Origin: Micavibrio sp964400125
GTDB taxonomy: Bacteria > Pseudomonadota > Alphaproteobacteria > Micavibrionales > Micavibrionaceae
Direction of reading: 5' to 3'
Assembly (NCBI GenBank): GCA_964400125.1
Contig: CAYNSR010000014.1
Coordinates: forward strand, 6,108-70,107
Length of the DNA stretch: 64,000 nt
Within the stretch, counting starts at the first letter, position 1. Each line of letters begins with the position of its first letter. Below, piece by piece: positions 38,803 through 47,690 of the stretch. The notes under the pieces were generated by a model that saw nothing but the letters and a program-made list of their open reading frames with translations, was not told the origin of the DNA and did not search any database. The translations under genes were made by a program, and so were the position numbers.

Positions 38803-41379
38803 ATGGCAGCGAACAGGAAACGATCCCTGCGTGATGGTCACCGTGCGGCAATCGGCATCTCGAAAGAGGCCCGTCCCGCATCGGACGATTCTGCCCGCGC
38901 CGAAAAACCGCAATACCGCCTGACTGTTCCGGCAACAAACCCGTTGATCGACCGTTATGCCGCATTGCAGGATCTGCCGCATACGACCATCCGCAAGGCA
39001 TGGTTTACCCTTGCCCATGTCATGGTGGAACCCGGCGCGACGATCATCGATATGGGATGTCAGGGCGGAGCCATGGCCTATGCCATGGCGCTCCTCAGCC
39101 CAGAATTGCGCATCATCGGTGTCGATCAGAGCAAACGCCTGATTCAGCAGGCCAGCGAAAATTATCAGGCCCCGAATCTGGAATTCGTCTGCGGCGATTG
39201 CGGCGCACCCGATCTGTTCAAACCGGGCAGCATCGATGCCATTGTCAATTCCTTCCTGCTGCATGAGATTTACTCCGACCATTACAATGATCGTTCGGTC
39301 GTGCAAACATTGTCGAACCAGTTTGGCTTGTTGAAGGAAAACGGAATCTTGTTTATCCGCGACTATGTCATGCCCCTGCCCGGCGAATATGTCCTGATGG
39401 AAATGCCCGATGTCGACAGCCGTGGAAAAAATCTGGCCGACATGTCCGAAGCCGATCTTCTGGTATGGTATGCCGAACACGCGCGACCCCGGCAGGATCA
39501 TGGCTGTCAGGGATTCTTCCTTGAAGAACTACCGCCCAGATTCCCGAAAACCCGCATGTTTCGCCTGCCCTCGAAATGGGCCTATGAATTCATCATCCGA
39601 AAGGATGAGCGCGATATCTGGGAAGATGAGCTGCCCAAGGAATATACTTTCTTTACCGAGCGCGAATACCGCCGTACGCTGCGCGGCATGGGCGGACGGG
39701 TTTTGTATACGGCCCCGCACTGGGACGATCAGTACACCAAAGCCTGCTTTGACGGACATTTCCGCCTCTACAGCGAAGACGGAAAGCCTCTCGGCACGCC
39801 GCCGACAAGCTTTATCGCCATCACCCAGAAGGTCGGCGAACGCAATTCCCTGCGCCTGAACGAACGCCGCCCGACATCAAACCCGGATTCGCACCTGCGC
39901 ATTCAGACCATGCGCAACGAGGTTGACGGACGCATGATGGACGTCGTTTCGCGCGACATCAGTACAACTGAAATCTTGCCCTACCGTATTACCGAATCCG
40001 GCGAACTGCATGTCTTCGTCCATATCGGCGCGCCGCGTGGCATCATCAATGCCGTGCCGCGCAACGGGCGGGGACTGGATGGAAAGCGCTGGTCCGGCCA
40101 CATGACCGAAGCCATTTCCGTGAACTCGGAAATCATCAGCAATATCGCGGAAAACGACATCAAGGGTTCCGTACAGTTGATGCGCGATGCAATCGGCCTG
40201 CGCCCGGTCGTCAACCGCGCTCTTGAAAAAGGCCCTTCCTTCTACCCCGCGCCGGATTTTATCGACGAACGTATCGATACGCGCTTTATCGAAGTCGATC
40301 CGCCGCAAGGCCCGATCGAACCAAAATCCATGACGCCGGACCTGATCGGATTTGCCGCCAGAGGCCGGATCATGGAAATCAACGCCCAGATGATCCTGAA
40401 TGCGATCGCCGTCGGGATCGTCCCCAATGCACAACTCGAACTCCAGATCCTGTCCCTGTACCAAAAACTCGGCCTGAAGGCCGAAGCCTGGGCGGATACG
40501 CCGCTGAATTTGCCGGAAGTCGATGTTCCAAAAACCGACATCCGCGATCTTTTGAAGTCCATGACCGAAACCGACAACCGCTACCGCCCGTCGCGTGGCA
40601 CGACGGGGCAATGGAAAGCGCTGCAATCGGTCTTCGTCGATGAAGGACAGATCAATGGCGGTATGACGGGGCTGGCGTCGCGGGATATTGATTTTATCGT
40701 CTCGGATGAATCGTCGGAAAATGTTGCCGTGGTCCTTCCGCTGGTCAAAAACCTATCCGGCGAAGTTCTGGCCGGTTTCGTCACGGAATATCTTCCCGTA
40801 CCCCAGCGTTACAAGGGCTCCGGCTTCACCGTGAACGCGCCCACCCTTGCCATTCCGCGTGAAATCACCTCCATCGACGGCGCAAGGCAATTTATTGCCG
40901 ATCATTTCAAGGTTGATATCGACAATGTGATGAAGATGGGCGAAAGCTTTTTTTGCCATGCCGGGCTGACGCCGCAACGCATCTATCCCTTCGCTATGAC
41001 TGCGCCCGCCGCGAAAGATGGCGGCCTGACGGGGGTGTCTTCCTATGCCCCGGTCGAGGATTTGTGGAAATTGCTCTACTGGGACAACAGCAAAAGCTTT
41101 ATGCGAATCGTCGGCCTTGCCTACAAGAGAATGGCCGGGGACTCCGACCTGAGCGCGGCATGGGATTTCAGTAAAAAACTCGGCGCCGTCCGTGACCGGC
41201 CCATTGTGTCGCATGCCACCGATATGCGCGGCATCGGCAGCCCGCCCGGTCCCGCAAAAGCAACGGACGGGAAGGGCGGGGATTCCTCCTCCGGCGAGGC
41301 TGAGGGACCAACATCCGCCATGGTCGATAGCGATGAAAAAACGTCCGCACAGGACCAGAGAAAACCCTTGCCGAAGTAA
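38803..41379 (+). CDS. Large two-part protein: SAM methyltransferase plus Nudix-like C-terminal region
   Basis: 858 aa. Residues 45-250 are a class I methyltransferase (IIDMGCQGGAMAYAMALL, then VDQSKRLIQQA). Residues 370-480 (ILPYRITESGELHVFVHIGA and PRNGRGLDGKRWSGHM) and 650-770 (VVLPLVKNLSGEVLAGFVTE, then ESFFCHAGLTPQRIYPF) look like two degenerate Nudix-type folds without the catalytic Nudix box. The C-terminal 60 residues are disordered and acidic. GAGG lies 5 nt before the ATG. Similar large proteins occur in Rhodospirillales, but I know of no function. It is divergent from comF. Confidence 0.7.
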   Translation: MAANRKRSLRDGHRAAIGISKEARPASDDSARAEKPQYRLTVPATNPLIDRYAALQDLPHTTIRKAWFTLAHVMVEPGATIIDMGCQGGAMAYAMALLSPELRIIGVDQSKRLIQQASENYQAPNLEFVCGDCGAPDLFKPGSIDAIVNSFLLHEIYSDHYNDRSVVQTLSNQFGLLKENGILFIRDYVMPLPGEYVLMEMPDVDSRGKNLADMSEADLLVWYAEHARPRQDHGCQGFFLEELPPRFPKTRMFRLPSKWAYEFIIRKDERDIWEDELPKEYTFFTEREYRRTLRGMGGRVLYTAPHWDDQYTKACFDGHFRLYSEDGKPLGTPPTSFIAITQKVGERNSLRLNERRPTSNPDSHLRIQTMRNEVDGRMMDVVSRDISTTEILPYRITESGELHVFVHIGAPRGIINAVPRNGRGLDGKRWSGHMTEAISVNSEIISNIAENDIKGSVQLMRDAIGLRPVVNRALEKGPSFYPAPDFIDERIDTRFIEVDPPQGPIEPKSMTPDLIGFAARGRIMEINAQMILNAIAVGIVPNAQLELQILSLYQKLGLKAEAWADTPLNLPEVDVPKTDIRDLLKSMTETDNRYRPSRGTTGQWKALQSVFVDEGQINGGMTGLASRDIDFIVSDESSENVAVVLPLVKNLSGEVLAGFVTEYLPVPQRYKGSGFTVNAPTLAIPREITSIDGARQFIADHFKVDIDNVMKMGESFFCHAGLTPQRIYPFAMTAPAAKDGGLTGVSSYAPVEDLWKLLYWDNSKSFMRIVGLAYKRMAGDSDLSAAWDFSKKLGAVRDRPIVSHATDMRGIGSPPGPAKATDGKGGDSSSGEAEGPTSAMVDSDEKTSAQDQRKPLPK

Positions 41380-41388
41380 TCCGCATTT

Positions 41389-42249
41389 ATGACAGGCGAT
41401 ATCCACATCTTCGACCGGGCGCGTGTTCGCGTCAATCGCAACCGGGCCGCGCAGACCGACGGGCACGATTTCCTGCACCAATGGACCGCCCGGGCGCTTT
41501 GCTCCCGCCTGCTGGATATAAAGCGCAGCTTCCCGCTGGGGCTATGCATCGGCGCGACGGCAGCAGAAAATTTTTATGGCCACACCAGTATCGGCGCGTT
41601 GACAACCATGGATATCGCTGAAAAACCTCTGGCCCGCGCCTCCGGCCCGGCGGTTCAGGCGGATGAAGAATTTCTCCCCTTCGCGGATCAATGCCTTGAT
41701 CTTGTTGTTTCACCCATGGCGCTGCATACCGTCAATGACCTGCCCGGCGCATTGTTTCAAATTCGCCGCTGCCTGAAACCGGACGGGCTTTTCCTTGCCG
41801 GATTTCCCGGTGGCGAAACCCTGCACGAATTGCGTCAGGTTATGACCGAGGCAGAGATGACGGTGCGCGGCGGCATCAGTCCGCGCATTGCCCCCTTCGC
41901 CGACAAGCCGCAAATCGGCGACTTATTGCAACGGGCGGGATTTTCACTACCGGTTGTGGATTGCGAAATTGTCACGGTCACTTACGACAACTCCTTCCGG
42001 CTGATGCGCGACCTGCGCTTGATGGGGGAAGGAAACGCCATGGCCCGGCGGGATAAGACTATTCCGCCGCGCGGCATGTTCGTTGAGGCTGCACGGCTTT
42101 ATCAGGAACGCTTCGCCGATGGCGATGGCCGGATTCGTGCCAGTTTTGAAATCATTTTTGCCATTGGCTGGGCCCCGCATGAAAGCCAGCAAAAACCCCT
42201 GAAACGCGGTTCCGCCACGCATAGCCTTGCGGCATTCCTCGAATCATAA
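41389..42249 (+). CDS. BioC/NDUFAF5-like methyltransferase-fold protein
   Basis: 286 aa. Starts IHIFDRARVRVNRNRAA, the hallmark of the alphaproteobacterial group related to mitochondrial NDUFAF5. The methyltransferase core includes LVVSPMALHTVNDLPGAL and LKPDGLFLAGFPGGETL. NDUFAF5 hydroxylates an arginine of complex I; the bacterial role is unproven. The glycine-rich SAM loop is weak (LCIGATAAENF). It follows the large methyltransferase by 9 nt. Confidence 0.82.
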   Translation: MTGDIHIFDRARVRVNRNRAAQTDGHDFLHQWTARALCSRLLDIKRSFPLGLCIGATAAENFYGHTSIGALTTMDIAEKPLARASGPAVQADEEFLPFADQCLDLVVSPMALHTVNDLPGALFQIRRCLKPDGLFLAGFPGGETLHELRQVMTEAEMTVRGGISPRIAPFADKPQIGDLLQRAGFSLPVVDCEIVTVTYDNSFRLMRDLRLMGEGNAMARRDKTIPPRGMFVEAARLYQERFADGDGRIRASFEIIFAIGWAPHESQQKPLKRGSATHSLAAFLES

Positions 42250-42251
42250 AA

Positions 42252-42280
42252 AATGACCGGCGGGAAACCGGTCATTTTAA
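42252..42280. terminator. Bidirectional terminator between convergent genes
   Basis: ATGACCGG and CCGGTCAT pair around CGGGAAA. A-rich sequence on the left and T-rich on the right serve both the plus-strand methyltransferase gene and the minus-strand gene ending at 42303. Confidence 0.75.
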
Positions 42281-42302
42281 AAACGATCAATATCGTTGCG
42301 TC

Positions 42303-42677
42303 CTATTCTTCCGGACGGCCACGGCCACCGCCGCCGCCGTGATGCTGGGAACGGCGGCGCAGGGGCTGGCGCGGACCGCTGCTGGGCGGTTGTTGTTCGC
42401 CTGCATAGTTCCCGGCATTGTCCCCCTCATCGTCTTCGCCCTGCGCACCCTTGCGTGTGGCGCGATGCGGCGGAATTGGAATCGGGCGTGCGGCCATTTC
42501 GTCACGTTCACTGACCGCGATCTCGATTTCAAGACGCGCTGAAACTTTGCGAATTTCGTGAATGGCATCCTGCAACATTTCCCGCGACTCCGGATCTCGC
42601 TTTTTGCCTTGCCAGTTCAGATAGGCTTTGACGCAGGCTTCAGAAACATCACGAAGTCTTTGTTCAATTTCATCCAT
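42303..42677 (-). CDS. Small helical protein with low-complexity tail
   Basis: 124 aa. Residues 1-60 are a charged helical region (MDEIEQRLRDVSEACVKAYL and following). The rest is rich in Pro, Gly, Arg and His and ends HHGGGGGRGRPEE. AAGGA lies 9 nt upstream of the ATG. No family recognised; the tail could bind nucleic acid or metal. Confidence 0.6.
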   Translation of the reverse strand: MDEIEQRLRDVSEACVKAYLNWQGKKRDPESREMLQDAIHEIRKVSARLEIEIAVSERDEMAARPIPIPPHRATRKGAQGEDDEGDNAGNYAGEQQPPSSGPRQPLRRRSQHHGGGGGRGRPEE

Positions 42678-42772
42678 TTGAATTATCCTTTTTGGGAAAC
42701 TTTTAAGAGGTTGAAGATAGTCCCCTTGCGGCCCTTGCGCAAGGGGAAGGCAGAAAAGGAGGCGCGCAAACC

Positions 42773-43819
42773 CTAGGATTCTCCAAAAATATTGTTGATT
42801 TGCTGCGTCACCCGAACAAAGGTCGTGCGCTTGGAAAGCTCTTTCAGCGTCCGGGCACCAACATAGGTACAGGCCGAACGGATACCGCCGAGAATATCCT
42901 GCAACGTGGGGGCGAGATCGCCCCTATAGGGAATCCTGACCGTCTTGCCCTCGCTGGCGCGGTATTCAGCCACGCCGCCAGAATGTTTTGTCATCGCCGT
43001 GCTGCTGCTCATGCCATAGAACGTGACGAATTTTTTTCCGCCTTCCTCGCTCAATTCGCCCTCGCAAACATCGTGCCCGGCCAGCATGCCGCCCAGCATG
43101 ATAAAATCGGCACCCGCCCCGAACCCCTTGGCCAGATCACCCGGCACGGTGCAACCGCCATCGGCACAAACCAGACCGCCCAACCCATGCGCGGCATCGG
43201 CACATTCAATGATCGCGGAAAGCTGCGGGTAACCGACCCCGGTCATTTTGCGGGTGGTACAGACGCTGCCCGGACCGATCCCGACCTTGACCACATCGGC
43301 CCCAGCCAGAATGAGTTCCTCAGTCATTTCGCCGGTCACGACATTTCCGGCCATGATGGTCACCACGGGCAATTTTTCACGAATCCTGCCGACAAATTGT
43401 ACAAACGGTTCGCTGTACCCGTTTGCGACATCAATGCATATCTTGTCCAGTTGCGATCCGACCGGGCTTTTCAGGAACGCCGTCAATTTTTCTTCATCGC
43501 GCTCCGCCGTGCCGATGCTGAACCAGATATTCGCCGGGCCGTCATTCCGGTAAAAATCGATCAGGTCTTCGAGCGGATAATGCTTGTGCAGCGCCGCCGT
43601 CATCCCGTCACCCTGCGCGGCAAAAGCCCGCGCCATCGCCATAGTGCCAACTCCGTCCATATTGGCGGCTATGATGGGGATACCATGATATTTCTGACGG
43701 CTCCATTTGAACGTGTATTCACGGCGAATATCAACTTCCTTGCGACTGGACAGCGTTGACCGTTTCGGGCGGATCAGTACGTCTTTAAAGTCGAGTTTGA
43801 TATCCTGTTCGATACGCAT
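42773..43819 (-). CDS. guaC: GMP reductase
   Basis: NADPH-dependent deamination of GMP to IMP in purine salvage. 348 aa, closely following enterobacterial GuaC throughout (MRIEQDIKLDFKDVLIRPKR). The catalytic Cys is in GIGPGSVCTTR, and PQLSAIIECADAAHGLGG and YGMSSSTAMTKHSGGVAEYR are conserved. It lies 9 nt downstream of the DUF1192 gene, with AGGG before the ATG. GuaC is uncommon in alphaproteobacteria, so transfer is possible. Confidence 0.95.
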   Translation of the reverse strand: MRIEQDIKLDFKDVLIRPKRSTLSSRKEVDIRREYTFKWSRQKYHGIPIIAANMDGVGTMAMARAFAAQGDGMTAALHKHYPLEDLIDFYRNDGPANIWFSIGTAERDEEKLTAFLKSPVGSQLDKICIDVANGYSEPFVQFVGRIREKLPVVTIMAGNVVTGEMTEELILAGADVVKVGIGPGSVCTTRKMTGVGYPQLSAIIECADAAHGLGGLVCADGGCTVPGDLAKGFGAGADFIMLGGMLAGHDVCEGELSEEGGKKFVTFYGMSSSTAMTKHSGGVAEYRASEGKTVRIPYRGDLAPTLQDILGGIRSACTYVGARTLKELSKRTTFVRVTQQINNIFGES

Positions 43820-43828
43820 GGAATGACC

Positions 43829-44011
43829 CTATGATTTGAAAACGGACGCAGCGCGGTCGCGGATAATTTTTTTCTTTTCGATTTCCTTCTCCGCCCGGAC
43901 AATTTCGCCTTGCAGTTCGGCAATGTATTCCTCAAGCTCGACAATTCCCATATCAACAAGATTTTTCTGGGCGGGCGCTTTTTTGCGGGGTTCAAGCTCG
44001 TCATCAAACAT
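43829..44011 (-). CDS. DUF1192 family protein
   Basis: 60 aa, starting MFDDELEPRKKA, with the family helix LVDMGIVELEEYIAELQGEI and a basic C-terminus. A coiled-coil-like small protein conserved in alphaproteobacteria, function unknown. It precedes guaC and is divergent from the quinone oxidoreductase gene by 44 nt, as DUF1192 genes often are. Confidence 0.85.
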   Translation of the reverse strand: MFDDELEPRKKAPAQKNLVDMGIVELEEYIAELQGEIVRAEKEIEKKKIIRDRAASVFKS

Positions 44012-44055
44012 GGCAAAAATCTTTGATTGTCGGTTGCACGGAAGGCCCCTACATT

Positions 44056-45003
44056 ATGCGCATGACTGACCAAATGCAAGCCGTCGAGATTATCCCGCCG
44101 GGTGTTCTGGCCCTGTGCCAACGCCCTGTTCCGGTTGCAAAACCGGGTGAGGTGCTGATCCGCGTCCATGCCGCCGGGGTCAACCGCCCCGACCTGCTGC
44201 AACGATTGGGGAAATACCCGCCCCCGCCCGGCGTCACGGATATCCCGGGTCTGGAGGTCGCAGGCGAAATCGTCGGCACGGGGGAAAAAGTCTGCGCGCT
44301 CCTTGCGGGCGGCGGCTATGCCGAATACGCGGTCGCCCCGGCAGACCTGTGCCTGCCCATCCCCGCGGGCCTGTCCATGGCCGAGGCCGCCTCCCTCCCC
44401 GAAACCGTTTTTACAGTCTGGAACAATGTCTTTGTGCGCGGCCAGTTAAAGCCCGGTGAAACCCTGCTGGTCCATGGCGGATCATCCGGCATCGGCACAA
44501 CGGCGATCCAGATGGCAAAAGCTTTCGGTGCAAAAGTTGTTATCACCGCAGGAAGCGATGAAAAATGCACCGCCTGCCTGAACCTCGGCGCGGATCAGGC
44601 CATCAATTACAAAACCGAAGATTTTTCTACCCTTGAAAACATCGACATCGTACTGGACATGGTCGGCGGCGATTACGTTCCCAAAAATTTAAAAATCCTC
44701 GGCGAAGGAGGGCGCCATGTGAGCATCGCCGCGATGAACGGATCAAAAGCTGAAATCGATATTCGCACGATCATGCAAAAACGACTTATATTAACCGGAT
44801 CAACCCTGCGCCCCCGCCCCATCGTGGAAAAAACCGCCCTCGCTGAGGGCATCCGCAAAACCGTCTGGCCGTGGATTGAGACAGGAAAATTCAGGCCCGT
44901 TATTCATGCACATTTTCCTTTGCAGGCCGCACAACAGGCTCACGAAACGCTCGAATCGGGAAGCGTCACCGGAAAGATCATCCTTGAAACGATCACACCC
45001 TGA
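44056..45003 (+). CDS. NAD(P)H:quinone oxidoreductase, PIG3 type (zinc-free MDR)
   Basis: 315 aa. GroES-like N-terminal domain (AAGVNRPDLLQRLGKYPPPPG) and a Rossmann domain with LLVHGGSSGIGTTAIQMAKA. The GYAEYAVAP and ASLPETVFTVWNNVF segments match PIG3-type quinone reductases. No structural zinc Cys cluster. ATG 44056 or 44062 are both possible. Confidence 0.88.
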   Translation: MRMTDQMQAVEIIPPGVLALCQRPVPVAKPGEVLIRVHAAGVNRPDLLQRLGKYPPPPGVTDIPGLEVAGEIVGTGEKVCALLAGGGYAEYAVAPADLCLPIPAGLSMAEAASLPETVFTVWNNVFVRGQLKPGETLLVHGGSSGIGTTAIQMAKAFGAKVVITAGSDEKCTACLNLGADQAINYKTEDFSTLENIDIVLDMVGGDYVPKNLKILGEGGRHVSIAAMNGSKAEIDIRTIMQKRLILTGSTLRPRPIVEKTALAEGIRKTVWPWIETGKFRPVIHAHFPLQAAQQAHETLESGSVTGKIILETITP

Positions 45004-45152
45004 CAAAATTATGTTAATTAATTAAAGCTGGTGATTCCGCGCCGGGTCCCATATATTCCTCCCATTCCCGAAGCTTGAAGATCAGCATCGAGAGTGGGTT
45101 CCTGAAACAGGGGGCTCCACGCAAAGAACCATTATTTTTCAAGGAGTATATC

Positions 45153-45845
45153 ATGGCAGAAAAAGGCGTTGTTATCGGTTTGCTGATGCCCAAAGCCACC
45201 GCCGTATGGTTGGTGGAAAACACCGCGCTCAGCTTTGCGCAGATCGCCGATTTTACCGGCATGCACGAAATTGAAGTTCAGGCGCTGGCCGATGAAGAGG
45301 TCGGGCGCGGTATTGTCGGGCGCAACCCGATTGAGAAAAACGAACTGACTCAGGAAGAACTCGACAAGGCGCAGGCCGATCCCGCATACCGCATGCGCAT
45401 GGCGAAAAAGGCCGGCGACCTGCCATCGATCTCTCTGCGTGCCAAGGGGCCGCGCTACACGCCCGTTTCCAAACGGGCCGACAAACCCGATGCGATTGCC
45501 TATATGCTGAAGCACCACCCGGAAATCAGTGATGCGCAAATCTGCAAACTGGTCGGCACGACGAAGCCGACCATTGACGCCGTACGCACGCGCTCGCACC
45601 CGAACAGCTCCAATCTGCGCCCCCGGCATCCGGTCGATCTCGGCCTTTGCACCTACGCGGAAATGGAATACGCCGTACAAAAAGGCCTCAAAGCTGCCGG
45701 GAAAAGCACCGATGAAATTCAGGCGCAGAAAAGCAAGATGTTTGAAAACATGGAGCGTGAAGACAGCGCCCCGGCGCAACCGACCGGATTCGATTTCAGC
45801 AATTTCCTCGGGAAATCAATCGGCGGCGGAAATCAGGATCAATAA
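45153..45845 (+). CDS. trcR: Cell-cycle transcriptional regulator TrcR (DUF1013)
   Basis: 230 aa of the DUF1013 family, almost confined to alphaproteobacteria. N-terminal LMPKATAVWLVENTALSFAQ and IADFTGMHEIEVQALADEE form one HTH-like unit. HHPEISDAQICKLVGTTKPT forms a second. In Caulobacter TrcR acts with RNA polymerase on cell-cycle genes. AAGGAG lies 7 nt before ATG 45153; the in-frame start at 45075 lacks one. It has its own terminator. Confidence 0.93.
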   Translation: MAEKGVVIGLLMPKATAVWLVENTALSFAQIADFTGMHEIEVQALADEEVGRGIVGRNPIEKNELTQEELDKAQADPAYRMRMAKKAGDLPSISLRAKGPRYTPVSKRADKPDAIAYMLKHHPEISDAQICKLVGTTKPTIDAVRTRSHPNSSNLRPRHPVDLGLCTYAEMEYAVQKGLKAAGKSTDEIQAQKSKMFENMEREDSAPAQPTGFDFSNFLGKSIGGGNQDQ

Positions 45846-45876
45846 CGGTTTCATTCCATCCGGAAGAGACAAAAAA

Positions 45877-45910
45877 CACGGCCCGGAAATTTTCCCGGGC
45901 CGTGTTTTTT
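45877..45910 (+). terminator. Terminator after trcR (works on both strands)
   Basis: CACGGCCCGG and CCGGGCCGTG form a 10-bp perfect stem, followed by TTTTTT on the plus strand and preceded by AAAAAA, so it can also end the minus-strand DUF465 transcript. Confidence 0.9.
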
Positions 45911-45922
45911 AAACATTTTTCG

Positions 45923-46117
45923 TCAGGAGGTTTTCTGTATTTTTTCAATCTCTTCCTTGATATGCAGTTTTTCGCGTTTCAGGCGGCGAAGGTCGAGATC
46001 GCTGGTGGAAAGGTGTTTCATTAACTGATCGATGTCGCGGGAAAGAATTGCGTGGCGGGCGCGGAGCGCGTCCGCGCGGCGCGAGGATGTGTCGGCGTGT
46101 CCACGAGCTTCAGTCAT
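45923..46117 (-). CDS. DUF465/YdcH family small protein
   Basis: 64 aa with the family pattern SRRADALRARHAILSRDIDQ followed by LRRLKREKLHIKEEIEKI, two helices that form a coiled-coil hairpin. Conserved in alphaproteobacteria, function unknown. A CtrA-type box lies 56 nt upstream of the ATG. Confidence 0.85.
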   Translation of the reverse strand: MTEARGHADTSSRRADALRARHAILSRDIDQLMKHLSTSDLDLRRLKREKLHIKEEIEKIQKTS

Positions 46118-46172
46118 TCATGTCTCCATTTCTAGCGTCAAGGTGATACCCTTCAGGGTCTCACGGGCGTCT

Positions 46173-46187
46173 TAACAAAAGGTTAAC
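46173..46187. promoter_or_regulatory. CtrA-type box upstream of the DUF465 gene
   Basis: TTAA-CAAAAGG-TTAA matches TTAA-N7-TTAA exactly. It sits in the 84-bp gap before the DUF465 start, which belongs to a family often near cell-cycle genes, and close to trcR. Confidence 0.5.
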
Positions 46188-46201
46188 ATGTCCCCGCCCG
46201 G

Positions 46202-47185
46202 TCATTTCCGGCGACTTTCTTCCTGCCGTTTCCGGTCAAGAATCGCCTGTTCTTCCCGCTTCTTTCGCTCAAAATCTTCCTGTTCCCGTTTTTTTCTGTC
46301 AAAGGATTCTTGTTCCTGCTTTTTACGCTCCAGAAATTGCTGTTCCTGATGCTGCTGCGCCTGTCGGCGTTTCTCCTCCAGACGCTTTTCTTCCAGTCTG
46401 GCCTGCTCCTTGCGCCGTTCCTGCAACAGCCGTTTTGACTCCGTGCGCTTGCGCTTGATATTTCTTTTTTGCATCAGTTTTTTATCGGCAGCTTTTTTCA
46501 GTTGCTGTTTTTCCGCATGGATTTTCAACTGCGCTTCTACCTCGGCCATCTTGTCCTGTTCCGACGATTTCCCGGCCTTCTTTACGCTGTAATTGCGCTT
46601 CGGCGCGGCATAACTGCCCGATGACACGCCGCCGGATTCCTGAAATCTTTCCTGTCCGGAATCATCATCGTCGTCGTCATAATCATCGTCATAACCATCA
46701 TCATCGTCTTCCTGCCAATCCTCGAACTCATCACGCCACGGCGGCGGCGCACCAGTCATGGCATCCGACATGTCTGCATCCGACAAATCAGCATCCGACA
46801 AATCAGCACCACGCAGATCCGCACCGCGCAACGTTGCACCGACGAGTACAGCCCCCCGCAAATCCGCGCACACCAGATTCGCCTTGGACAAATTCGCCCC
46901 CGAAAGGTTGCAGTTGCGCAAATCCGCCCCTTCCAGATTGATTCCTTCCATATTCGCATCGGCCAGACTGGCCCCCCACAAACAGGCATCGATCAATTCC
47001 GCGCCACGCAAATCAGGCACAAACGCCGGATCATCCTTCCGGGCCAATGCAACACGATCATTGAAGGAGCCAATCGCTCCGGCCTTCAGGAAATAAATAG
47101 CCGCCAGACGACGCTCCTCCGGCGTACGGCGGAGGAAATCCTGCGGTCTGTTCAGATCACGGTAATCATTAGAATCTTCATCCAT
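46202..47185 (-). CDS. Pentapeptide-repeat protein with acidic linker and charged coiled coil
   Basis: 327 aa. Residues 58-142 hold about 15 A(D/N)Lxx pentapeptides (GADLRNCNLSGANLSKANLV), a right-handed beta-helix. Residues 150-178 are almost only Asp/Glu (DDDDGYDDDYDDDDDD). From 195 to the end lies a long Lys/Arg/Glu/Gln-rich helix (RKKREQEDFERKKREEQ). No membrane segment. Pentapeptide proteins can mimic DNA or act as scaffolds; the role here is unknown. Confidence 0.75.
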   Translation of the reverse strand: MDEDSNDYRDLNRPQDFLRRTPEERRLAAIYFLKAGAIGSFNDRVALARKDDPAFVPDLRGAELIDACLWGASLADANMEGINLEGADLRNCNLSGANLSKANLVCADLRGAVLVGATLRGADLRGADLSDADLSDADMSDAMTGAPPPWRDEFEDWQEDDDDGYDDDYDDDDDDSGQERFQESGGVSSGSYAAPKRNYSVKKAGKSSEQDKMAEVEAQLKIHAEKQQLKKAADKKLMQKRNIKRKRTESKRLLQERRKEQARLEEKRLEEKRRQAQQHQEQQFLERKKQEQESFDRKKREQEDFERKKREEQAILDRKRQEESRRK

Positions 47186-47334
47186 GTAACACCCCTTATT
47201 CTTCCCCTTCTTCCGGGATTATAACGCTTCGTGAAATATGCCGGAATTATTTTTACAAAACCTGCCACAAACAGGAAACTTTATTACGCAAAACCCCGTG
47301 GAACTTTCACCGCCCACACACCGTTGGTCTCGGC

Positions 47335-47619
47335 ATGGAATACTTCGTCAAGAACGAAAGCGGGCGATCTTATCCGTGGTCCGTCTACGCGATTATAGAT
47401 GGTTACAGGGTTTACAAGGCCGGATTCAAGGATAGAGACAAAGCGCGGGACTGGATAGAGGAAACCCAAAAACATCACGATCATCCCGGTGAAACCGAGG
47501 GTGAAACAGAAGAGCAGAACCTTCCTGAAGAACCGGATCTGGATACGGTGGATCAGGCGTCGATTGAATCTTTCCCCTCCAGCGATCCCCCGGCCTGGAC
47601 GGATATCACCACCCATTAA
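47335..47619 (+). CDS. Small acidic protein with SFPSSDPPAWT tail motif
   Basis: 94 aa. Residues 1-45 look like a small alpha/beta unit (WSVYAIIDGYRVYKAGFKDR). A Glu-rich linker follows, and the C-terminus IESFPSSDPPAWTDI carries the FPxSDPPAW motif shared by many uncharacterised small bacterial proteins. No Shine-Dalgarno sequence is obvious before the ATG. Confidence 0.6.
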   Translation: MEYFVKNESGRSYPWSVYAIIDGYRVYKAGFKDRDKARDWIEETQKHHDHPGETEGETEEQNLPEEPDLDTVDQASIESFPSSDPPAWTDITTH

Positions 47620-47644
47620 GGAATTAAAATACCTTCTGCCCCCC

Positions 47645-47690
47645 TTGACTTATACCCCCATAGGGTATACTATACCCTTATGAGGTATCC
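47645..47690 (+). promoter_or_regulatory. Copper-regulated promoter with CsoR-type operators
   Basis: The -35 box TTGACT (47645-47650), a 17-nt spacer and the -10 box TACTAT (47668-47673) form a near-consensus promoter. Alternating arms TATACCC (47651), GGGTATA (47663) and TATACCC (47671) give two overlapping palindromes that cover the spacer and the -10 box. GC-tract palindromes with flanking TATA are typical CsoR/RcnR sites. The csoR gene starts 221 nt beyond. Confidence 0.7.

Noticed and set aside
45014..45027. TTAATTAATTAA upstream of trcR as a CtrA site
   Set aside because: The TTAA boxes are 4 bp apart start to start, not separated by 7 nt.
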